Position numbers and translations under genes: made by a program
The notes under the pieces: generated by a model
Told to the model about the DNA's origin: nothing
Database searches by the model: none
The model's input: only the letters and a program-made list of their open reading frames with translations
Source of the DNA: a virus
Virus record (IMG/VR): IMGVR_UViG_3300042923_000213
Span: 1-42,831 of that record
Length of the DNA stretch: 42,831 nucleotides
Direction: 5' to 3' (one strand)
Shown: positions 6,436 through 11,408 of the stretch, piece after piece
Position numbering within the stretch: position 1 is the stretch's first letter
Layout: the number at the start of each line of letters is the position of its first letter

Positions 6436-6693
6436 TTAATAATCCAACCATATCCGAATATCCGACTTCTGCGGCTTCGGCTCGTCTTCCACCGCTCGGA
6501 CAATACGCATCTTACCGTTGACGATCTCCACGAATCCGGCAGCTCGCAGCATCTTGATCGCATCGCGCACCCGATCCTCGGAGCGTACAGCTATCCGAGC
6601 GATATGGGCAATATCAGGTCGTACCCAATTTTGCCGGTACAAGCTATACAGGATATTCAGAACTTTGCGCGGCGTGTCTTCCAGACGGGTCAC
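6436..6693 (-). CDS. small winged-helix protein, 85 aa, SOS-box controlled
   Basis: The start is GTG at 6693, seven to eight bases after TTTGGAGG. An upstream in-frame codon at 6744 precedes the promoter -10, so it is wrong. The body (TRLEDTPRKVLNILYSLYRQ, IAHIARIAVRSEDRVRDAIK, MLRAAGFVEIVNGKMRIVRA) reads as a winged helix-turn-helix; the tail is KSDIRIWLDY. A consensus promoter with a LexA box at its start site lies directly upstream (6713-6756). Transcription converges on int through a shared terminator. It is probably a DNA-binding regulator made during SOS. Its target is unknown. Confidence 0.7.
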   Translation of the reverse strand: MTRLEDTPRKVLNILYSLYRQNWVRPDIAHIARIAVRSEDRVRDAIKMLRAAGFVEIVNGKMRIVRAVEDEPKPQKSDIRIWLDY

Positions 6694-6712
6694 GGTGATC
6701 GCCTCCAAATAG

Positions 6713-6756
6713 GGAACGTTTGTTCCTATTATAGAGTAATGCAAACGTTATCACAA
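6713..6756 (-). promoter_or_regulatory. promoter with overlapping LexA box, driving the 6436 gene
   Basis: On the minus strand TTGTGA (6756-6751), a 17-base spacer and TATAAT (6733-6728) make a near-consensus sigma-A promoter. Immediately downstream, GGAACAAACGTTCC (6726-6713) matches CGAACRNRYGTTYC at 13 of 14 positions. LexA bound there would cover the transcription start. Confidence 0.75.
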
Positions 6757-6788
6757 TGGGAAAAAAGAAGGAACAGGAGGGGGAAGCC

Positions 6789-6986
6789 TCACTGCTCCGT
6801 TTTGTCGCGCTCTATTTTTTCATCAAGCGCTTTTGCTATGAAGTCGTTCAGACTTAAGCCGGCAGCCTCTGCAGCTGCTTCGTAGATCGCTTTGCGCCCT
6901 TTCGGTACATAAGGGTAGAGCCGATCATAGTTCGCTGCGTTGTATTTATTTTTGGCCCGCGTGGCAGCCGATCCCTTTTTCTCCAT
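6789..6986 (-). CDS. ribbon-helix-helix (Arc-type) repressor, 65 aa
   Basis: After a basic start (MEKKGSAATRAKNKYNAANY) comes a short strand and two helices (GRKAIYEAAAEAAGLSLNDF, IAKALDEKIERDK), the plan of a ribbon-helix-helix dimer. The ATG at 6986 has GAGGGTGA upstream. The gene is divergent from a strong rightward promoter that carries two 16-bp palindromes. RHH dimers bind palindromic pairs, so this protein is the obvious candidate to bind them. RHH proteins also serve as antitoxins, but no toxin lies beside it on this strand. Confidence 0.75.
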   Translation of the reverse strand: MEKKGSAATRAKNKYNAANYDRLYPYVPKGRKAIYEAAAEAAGLSLNDFIAKALDEKIERDKTEQ

Positions 6987-7020
6987 TTGATCACCCTCGA
7001 TAAGCATATCATCAAAAAAT

Positions 7021-7073
7021 ATACTTGCGCAAGTATAATCACGCTTGACATTATACTCACGTGAGTATATTAT
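7021..7073 (+). promoter_or_regulatory. strong rightward promoter with two palindromic operators
   Basis: TTGACA (7045-7050), a 17-base spacer and TATTAT (7068-7073) form a consensus sigma-A promoter. A perfect palindrome, ATACTCACGTGAGTAT (7053-7068), fills the spacer. A second one, ATACTTGCGCAAGTAT (7021-7036), lies just upstream. Their centres are 32 bp apart, three helical turns, so two bound dimers would lie on the same DNA face. They sit between the RHH gene and the two plus-strand genes. Confidence 0.85.
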
Positions 7074-7120
7074 AGTGACAAGAGATGCCGACGGGCATTA
7101 AACGTGGGAGGTAATGGGGG

Positions 7121-7294
7121 ATGGTGAAAGTTAGGTTAGTCGCAAATATCGGCGGGGTTCTCAGGCCAATAACCGGAGAAGTTAAAAGTAGCACTTTTTA
7201 TCATGGCGAACAGGTGTTTTATGTATCCTGTATGGTTGACGGCAAGGAACATGTCGGATGGTGGGGAGAAAGGCAGCTGACTTTTGTGGACTAA
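7121..7294 (+). CDS. accessory protein, 57 aa, unknown
   Basis: The first gene after the palindrome-bearing promoter. The ATG at 7121 follows GTGGGAGGTAATGGGGG. The product (MVKVRLVANIGGVLRP at the start, HGEQVFYVSCMVDGKEHVGW in the middle, ending ERQLTFVD) looks like a small all-beta, SH3-like domain. There is no signal or membrane segment. It stops 46 bases before the next gene's start and is presumably co-transcribed with it. The position between integrase and lysis genes is where Bacillota prophages commonly carry non-essential cargo; that context is the only functional hint. Confidence 0.65.
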   Translation: MVKVRLVANIGGVLRPITGEVKSSTFYHGEQVFYVSCMVDGKEHVGWWGERQLTFVD

Positions 7295-7340
7295 CAACAC
7301 GGGGCCACATACGGCCCCCTATATGGGGAGGTTGAACGGG

Positions 7341-8030
7341 ATGAAATGCACGACATGCAGCAAGCCAATATCGGGTAAATATCGGATCGCGGGCAAGGCG
7401 TACGGATACGATTGCTACCGGCTCAAGCTGGCCGAGATTCGCGCCATCGCCGAACTGGCTGCAATGGAGGAGCGGAACGCCGAGCACACACTCAAATGTG
7501 CGGCAGCTATGGCGGTGTTCGCGTCGACACCGTACCGATCGGAGTGGCTGCAGAAGTTTCAGGTGAGCATAACGGCCCAATGGGACGCGTGTCACAAGCT
7601 CACGGCCAAACAGTTGGGCGTGATCCTCTCCAAGATCGATGAGGTGGAATACGGGCTTACGTATCTTGCACTCGCCCCCGAGGATCGTTGGCTGACTGAG
7701 CGCGTTATAAACCGTTTGTCCGATGCAGGCAGATTCTCGGCCGAGCACGTGCAGGATGAGCGACTAGCCGATCTCATCAGGCACGCGCACCATAATAGGC
7801 AGCGCGGGACATACGTACTGATAGCTGTCGATGACAAGGGATGTGGTTTGGACGTATGGGGGCAGGTCCATGAGGGCGCGAAGCTTCCGCCGGTCGCATA
7901 CTGGCGTTTGTGGATCACGCCAGCGGGTGTGGACGAATCCGATGAGGATTTGGTGCTGGCGATTGAGCATAACTTGGCGTATGTGTTGGGGACGGTATCA
8001 CCTACGCGGCGCAAATCATTGGGAGCTTAA
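7341..8030 (+). CDS. accessory protein with N-terminal zinc-finger-like motif, 229 aa
   Basis: The ATG at 7341 is preceded by GGGGAGGTTG. Residues 1-25 (MKCTTCSKPISGKYRIAGKA, then YGYDCYRLKL) hold CxxC and one further Cys, like half of a LIM-type or treble-clef zinc finger. A long helical region follows (about 30-130: AEIRAIAELAAMEERNAEHT, WLTERVINRLSDAG). The C-terminal region (about 150-229: TYVLIAVDDKGCGLDVWGQV, YWRLWITPAGVDESDEDLVL) is mixed alpha/beta. I recognise no family. It shares the RHH-controlled promoter and ends at a strong terminator, so 7121-8030 is a self-contained transcription unit. Confidence 0.75.
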   Translation: MKCTTCSKPISGKYRIAGKAYGYDCYRLKLAEIRAIAELAAMEERNAEHTLKCAAAMAVFASTPYRSEWLQKFQVSITAQWDACHKLTAKQLGVILSKIDEVEYGLTYLALAPEDRWLTERVINRLSDAGRFSAEHVQDERLADLIRHAHHNRQRGTYVLIAVDDKGCGLDVWGQVHEGAKLPPVAYWRLWITPAGVDESDEDLVLAIEHNLAYVLGTVSPTRRKSLGA

Positions 8031-8053
8031 CGGCTCCCCAACCCCCTTATATC

Positions 8054-8091
8054 CCCCGCCCAGCCACACGGCCAAGCGGGGATTTTGTTTT
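8054..8091 (+). terminator. terminator of the accessory operon
   Basis: CCCCGC (8054-8059) pairs with GCGGGG (8076-8081) around a 16-base loop, followed by ATTTTGTTTT. It stops rightward transcription just at the 3' end of the convergent amidase gene. Confidence 0.8.
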
Positions 8092-8791
8092 ATCTCGTTG
8101 CGCCATTAACTAATATCAGGTTATTTGCCACATCCAGCTCGCTCCGGGTGAGCCCTCCTTTAAAGGCTTTCTCGACATATCGGTAATCGCCGAGTAACCC
8201 GCCGTCATACGCCTTTTGCAGCGATCCGGCCAGTGTTGCCCAGCCCTCTTGTGTCAGTGTTAATGCATCCATGTCCTCTACCCCTTTCATTTTGTTTTCA
8301 ACTGCTTGCCTAAACGCTTCCCAAGCCTTCGGATCGTCCACATAGGGCTTAGGGCAAATCTTGCCTGTCACGTCATAATGCCGAATTACATCACGCAACG
8401 GATTAAGCTCGTACTGCTTGCACAACTCCGCAACAATCGCAGCAGCTCGGCGTACAGTGTCCGGATGAAACGTGCCGTCCCGCTCGATGCACAGTTCCAC
8501 GCCGATACTGTACGGATTAGCTTGGCTCGCGTGATAGGCGATCTCAGACAGCGGGATGATCAGAACAGCCTCGATCGGATCGACGAACACATGGGCCGAA
8601 GCATACGTGTCGTCCACATCGTCGTTAGGGTTTTGTTCAGCCAGCACCTTACCGAAATAGCTGACGTGGTTCGCGGCGCTGGCCCCCGGATTTCCGGTAT
8701 AGTGAATGACGATATTGCGAACAAGCCGGAGGGGAGTCCCCGGCCTGCTGTATGGGTTGATCGGGATGAGGTCTTCACGCCATAGCGTCAT
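8090..8791 (-). CDS. endolysin: N-acetylmuramoyl-L-alanine amidase (Amidase_2)
   Basis: The zinc and catalytic residues of a type-2 amidase are present: His in RNIVIHYTGN (about residue 30), Glu in YSIGVELCIE, His in VIRHYDVTGKICPKPY with the usual Lys/Cys-Pro nearby. The catalytic domain covers about 1-160. The last 70 residues (ALTLTQEGWATLAGSLQKAY, EKAFKGGLTRSELDVANNLI) are not a known SH3, LysM or SLH module and probably bind the cell wall. The start is ATG at 8791 with AAAGGGAG upstream, overlapping the holin end by 17 bases. There is no signal peptide, so release depends on the holin. Confidence 0.9.
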   Translation of the reverse strand: MTLWREDLIPINPYSRPGTPLRLVRNIVIHYTGNPGASAANHVSYFGKVLAEQNPNDDVDDTYASAHVFVDPIEAVLIIPLSEIAYHASQANPYSIGVELCIERDGTFHPDTVRRAAAIVAELCKQYELNPLRDVIRHYDVTGKICPKPYVDDPKAWEAFRQAVENKMKGVEDMDALTLTQEGWATLAGSLQKAYDGGLLGDYRYVEKAFKGGLTRSELDVANNLILVNGATR

Positions 8792-8993
8792 CGTCACCGC
8801 TCCCTTTAGCCGCCTCTGGCAGTCCTGCAAGGCTGGTCAGATAGCTCAATATCGTCGACAGCAGCACCGTGCCGCCCACGATACGCCAGTCCACCCCATA
8901 AACTACTGTCGTCGCTCCAATCGTACCGATGGCGGTCTGAGCTGCCGTCTTAATTGCGCGGATCGTTGCTGCCTTTAGCCATTTGATATTCAT
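8775..8993 (-). CDS. holin (r1t-like), 72 aa
   Basis: The product is small, with two hydrophobic helices (about residues 10-32, AAQTAIGTIGATTVVYG; about 36-55, IVGGTVLLSTILSYLTSLAG), a DW turn between them, and the GLPEA ending typical of phage r1t-type holins. The start is MNIKWLKAATIRAIK at 8993 (GGAG ten bases upstream). It lies between XhlA and the amidase, the standard lysis order. It would make the membrane lesion that lets the amidase out. Confidence 0.85.
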   Translation of the reverse strand: MNIKWLKAATIRAIKTAAQTAIGTIGATTVVYGVDWRIVGGTVLLSTILSYLTSLAGLPEAAKGSGDDDAMA

Positions 8994-8998
8994 CTTGA

Positions 8999-9229
8999 TC
9001 ACGCTCCTTTAAATTTGAAGAGCAGCGATACAGCCCCGACAAGCAACGCGCCGATGATTGTTGTCGCTGTCCAGTAGACAACCTTTTCGATTCGAGCGAT
9101 ACGTATTTCTGCCGCTTTGACCAATTGAAGTGCCTCGTTCGCGGTATCCCTTGCACTCGCCATTAAATCGAGTTTCGTTTCAACTCGCGTGAGTCGTTGC
9201 AAAATTTCTTGTTCAACGTTCTCCCCCAT
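8999..9229 (-). CDS. xhlA: XhlA-type haemolysin/holin-associated protein, 76 aa
   Basis: A coiled-coil N-terminus (EQEILQRLTRVETKLDLM, AEIRIARIEKVVYW) leads into one C-terminal membrane helix (ATTIIGALLVGAVSLLFKFK), the layout of the PBSX XhlA family. I chose the ATG at 9229 because GGGGGCGAG lies upstream; the ATG at 9250 has no binding site. It ends where the holin begins. In PBSX, XhlA acts with the holin and amidase in lysis. Confidence 0.85.
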   Translation of the reverse strand: MGENVEQEILQRLTRVETKLDLMASARDTANEALQLVKAAEIRIARIEKVVYWTATTIIGALLVGAVSLLFKFKGA

Positions 9230-9255
9230 TGCTCGCCCCCGTCTGCCCATGTGGG

Positions 9256-9284
9256 CATAAAAATAGCCCGGATCGGCTCCGGGC
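9256..9284 (-). terminator. terminator before the lysis genes
   Basis: On the minus strand GCCCGGA (9284-9278) pairs with TCCGGGC (9272-9266) around a five-base loop, followed by TATTTTTAT. It lies after the 70-aa gene and before xhlA, so it could lower lysis-gene expression relative to virion genes. Confidence 0.8.
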
Positions 9285-9295
9285 GGCTCTGCGAG

Positions 9296-9508
9296 TTATA
9301 AGCTTGCTTCAAGCATATTTCCCTCTATTTTGTTTACGGTGACTGTTATTGTTGGGCATATTACACCGCCTGAGGAAATTATTTCAACATGGGATAGGTC
9401 AGCATTTGCAAGATCAGTGCCTTCAGGACACTCTATAAAAATTTTATTTTCCTTATATGAAACACTGATTATGTCAAATTCGGCACTTGGCGTTTTTAGT
9501 TTTTCCAT
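9296..9508 (-). CDS. late small protein, 70 aa, unknown
   Basis: The start MEKLKTPSAEFDIISVSYKE at 9508 has GAGGAG and AAAGGA upstream. A longer TTG reading from 9535 would overlap the upstream gene. It is mostly beta (NKIFIECPEGTDLANADLSH, GVICPTITVTVNKIEGN) and ends at a terminator. The base composition looks more AT-rich than its neighbours, which may indicate separate acquisition. It sits in the tail-fibre-to-lysis interval, so a fibre accessory or moron role is possible. Not recognised. Confidence 0.6.
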   Translation of the reverse strand: MEKLKTPSAEFDIISVSYKENKIFIECPEGTDLANADLSHVEIISSGGVICPTITVTVNKIEGNMLEASL

Positions 9509-9527
9509 ATCCTTTAACTCCTCTCGG

Positions 9528-10028
9528 CTACTCAACCATAAACATTAGCAATATGGCCGATCCATCTCCTGCATATCCGACTCTTGTAACGCCTGTTGTA
9601 AATCCTGTGCTGCTGAACGCTGTAACATTGATTTGCAAATAATTACTTGCATCCGATTTAAGGGTTCCAATATCCCCATTATATGCGGCAATAGCGTATC
9701 CATTTGTATCAGAGCCAACACATTGTGATGCGGTTACACCGCCGGCATAGAGTATAAAGCCAATACTTTGCCGTTTATCAGTCCCGGTATCGACAAATGC
9801 CTGGCAGGTAATCTTACGAGGAGTAAATCCGCAGGTAATCGTCTCTCCCAAATACCCGCCGAGGGTGCTGGATGTCCGCTGAATGAAATAATGCCCAAGC
9901 CCATGTGCCGCACCATCCGCCAGATGTGCAGTAAGGTCCGTATCTACGCCATCGAAACCGGTGTTGATGTCGCCAAAAGTATCTTTGATCTTGCTCGTAC
10001 CGACCAGATTGCAGTATGGGTTAGACAT
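9528..10028 (-). CDS. tail-fibre-like or virion accessory protein, 166 aa
   Basis: The product begins MSNPYCNLVGTSKIKDTFGD with a predicted short helix (TGFDGVDTDLTAHLADG). A beta-rich, Gly/Thr/Ser-rich body follows (GHYFIQRTSSTLGGYLGETI, FTTGVTRVGYAGDGSAILLM). This resembles the small trimeric fibre or receptor proteins encoded after tail genes in Bacillota phages. The start overlaps the previous gene by eight bases. The product class is inferred from composition and position only. Confidence 0.6.
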   Translation of the reverse strand: MSNPYCNLVGTSKIKDTFGDINTGFDGVDTDLTAHLADGAAHGLGHYFIQRTSSTLGGYLGETITCGFTPRKITCQAFVDTGTDKRQSIGFILYAGGVTASQCVGSDTNGYAIAAYNGDIGTLKSDASNYLQINVTAFSSTGFTTGVTRVGYAGDGSAILLMFMVE

Positions 10029-10197
10029 TTTGCTGGTTCACCACCTTCCGAGATTGTTCGATCATTGCGGCGATTCCGTTAAGGATTTCGGGACCCTTGC
10101 CAGGATTGCATTGAATAACAGCAGCGATCACCGCGTTAATCTCCTGTACTGGATTGGATGGGTCGATGTCGCAGCGGAGTATGTGTTGAGCTTGCAT
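10021..10197 (-). CDS. small late protein, 58 aa
   Basis: The ATG at 10197 follows GGAGGTTAATCTG, an excellent binding site. The product (MQAQHILRCDIDPSNPVQEI, then NAVIAAVIQCNPGKGPEILN, ending RKVVNQQNV) is a short helical protein without membrane or signal features. Small helical proteins of this position are often fibre-attachment or chaperone-like, but I cannot assign one here. It overlaps the start of the fibre-like gene. Confidence 0.65.
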   Translation of the reverse strand: MQAQHILRCDIDPSNPVQEINAVIAAVIQCNPGKGPEILNGIAAMIEQSRKVVNQQNV

Positions 10198-10285
10198 CAG
10201 ATTAACCTCCTAAAAGGAAAATACTCCCATCCGTCGAATGGTTAGGTGCTGAGCCTATTATCGATAGAAGGGAGGTTTTTGGGAT

Positions 10286-10651
10286 ATGCGTTTAAATCCA
10301 GACTGCATCAGGGACATTCTTTTAGCAGCAGAAGAAGAAATAGGTTTTAGAAAAGAAATGAGATATCCCGGACCAGAATCACTAAATAAGTATTCCACTG
10401 ATGAAGTATTTTATCACATCAACCAATGCGAGCTTTCAGGGTTGGTAGTGAGCGTTCGCCGAACACTTGACCCTACATATTACATCAAGGATTTGAGCCC
10501 AAAAGGACATGAGTTCTTAGCAAACATCCGATCCGACACGGTTTGGAATAAGACAAAGGAAAATGCGAAAAAAGTTGGATCATTTTCACTAGACACTTTG
10601 ACAAAGATTGCTGTCAATGTGATCAGCGCGCTTATCAAGGACAATATTTGA
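10286..10651 (+). CDS. DUF2513 family protein, 121 aa (moron)
   Basis: The product begins MRLNPDCIRDILLAAEEEIG and contains DEVFYHINQCELSGLVV, YYIKDLSPKGHEFLANIRSD and WNKTKENAKKVGSFSLDTLT, the diagnostic order of DUF2513. These are winged-helix-like proteins found in many phages and mobile elements, of unknown function. The ATG at 10286 follows GAAGGGAGG. It is the only plus-strand gene within the late block and is followed by its own terminator (10677-10709). It is more AT-rich than the surrounding tail genes, all typical of a late-acquired moron possibly expressed in the lysogen. A TATTAT at 10256 may be its -10. Confidence 0.85.
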   Translation: MRLNPDCIRDILLAAEEEIGFRKEMRYPGPESLNKYSTDEVFYHINQCELSGLVVSVRRTLDPTYYIKDLSPKGHEFLANIRSDTVWNKTKENAKKVGSFSLDTLTKIAVNVISALIKDNI

Positions 10652-10786
10652 ATCCTCAACATAGAGCCGCAACGTTAACTCCGCTACGCTATCCTCGGCG
10701 GAGTTTTTTAATTCGTAGCCGCGTACAGCTTGAATCTCAACCCCGTCAAGATATACACGACGCTCTTTGATCTCCAACTTCATCAT
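10589..10786 (-). CDS. small late protein, 65 aa (EIKERRVYLDGVEI type)
   Basis: The product starts MMKLEIKERRVYLDGVEIQA and runs through AVRGYELKNSAEDSVAELTL. It is of a small beta-rich type common after phage tail genes, with no known function. The start is ATG at 10786 with AAGGAG ten bases upstream. The last about 20 codons overlap the 3' end of the convergent DUF2513 gene. The tail (NIVLDKRADHIDSNLCQSV) may be an extension created when that gene was inserted. The region coding NSAEDSVAE doubles as the terminator of the opposite strand. Confidence 0.6.
   Translation of the reverse strand: MMKLEIKERRVYLDGVEIQAVRGYELKNSAEDSVAELTLRLYVEDSNIVLDKRADHIDSNLCQSV
10677..10709 (+). terminator. terminator of the DUF2513 gene, embedded in an opposite-strand CDS
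   Basis: AACTCCGC (10677-10684) pairs with GCGGAGTT (10698-10705) around a 13-base loop, followed by TTTTAA. It lies 26 bases after the DUF2513 stop and inside the coding sequence of the antiparallel 65-aa gene. Confidence 0.8.
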
Positions 10787-10843
10787 ACTTGTCACGCTCC
10801 TTTACAAATTAAAAGACGCCTCGTGTATAGGCGTCCGTGGGGT

Positions 10844-11341
10844 TTATTGTTGTTGTGTTTGTGCAGCTCGTTGAGCGGCTTCAGCGTCGAGTCTGGCCTG
10901 TTCTTCTTTTCTGCGTTTTCTTTCAGCGTCTAGAAGTTTTTGATTTTCTTCTTTGCGCCGTTTTTCATCTTCTATCATTTTCTTTTCTTCCTCAATCCGC
11001 TTGTTTTCTTCGACCACTCTTTCTGCCATTAATTTATCATAGGCGGCTTGTCTTTCCGCATGGTCCTTGGCGATTGCTTCGGGTGTAGCTTGTTTTTCCA
11101 AACGCACCGCTCCTTCAGGATCGAAATACACCGCATAACCGACAGATTCGCCGAATGATCTCACAGGCAAGTAGCTAGTACCTTCAACGACAATCGCATC
11201 GCCGATCTTATTGCCGCTTACGCTGACGGGGAATTGTCCATCGATTGTCTTACCGATCAGTGATTTTATATCGTCTGCAAATACCGTTCCTGTCGTCGCA
11301 ACAATGATTCCTATTAACAAGCCCATAAAAAATTTCTTCAC
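10844..11341 (-). CDS. secreted copper-amine-oxidase-like (stalk) domain protein with coiled coil, 165 aa
   Basis: The start is GTG at 11341, eight bases after GGGGGG. A clear signal peptide (KKFFMGLLIGIIVATTGTVF, cleavage near FA-DD) leads to a short domain (about residues 25-80: SVSGNKIGDAIVVEGTSYLP, VRSFGESVGYAVYFDPE). That domain resembles the copper amine oxidase N-terminal or stalk-homology repeat common in Paenibacillaceae surface proteins. The rest is a highly charged Lys/Glu/Arg coiled coil (EENKRIEEEKKMIEDEKRRK). Export of a non-catalytic surface protein from the tail-to-lysis interval suggests lysogenic conversion or superinfection exclusion. No enzyme activity is expected. Confidence 0.7.
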   Translation of the reverse strand: MKKFFMGLLIGIIVATTGTVFADDIKSLIGKTIDGQFPVSVSGNKIGDAIVVEGTSYLPVRSFGESVGYAVYFDPEGAVRLEKQATPEAIAKDHAERQAAYDKLMAERVVEENKRIEEEKKMIEDEKRRKEENQKLLDAERKRRKEEQARLDAEAAQRAAQTQQQ

Positions 11342-11408
11342 ATCTCTGCCCCCCACTATACTGGATAATGATTCCATTATAGCGTAAAGGTGGCCCGATG
11401 GGAATCGA

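Noticed and set aside
6789-6986. Toxin-antitoxin pair with the RHH protein as antitoxin
   Set aside because: No toxin-like gene is next to it on the same strand. The operator/promoter layout fits a repressor of the divergent genes. Not excluded if the 57-aa or 229-aa protein proves toxic.
7182-7748. A 188-aa minus-strand gene
   Set aside because: It is antisense to the 57-aa and 229-aa plus-strand genes, which have a strong promoter, binding sites and a terminator. Its composition is that of a shadow frame.
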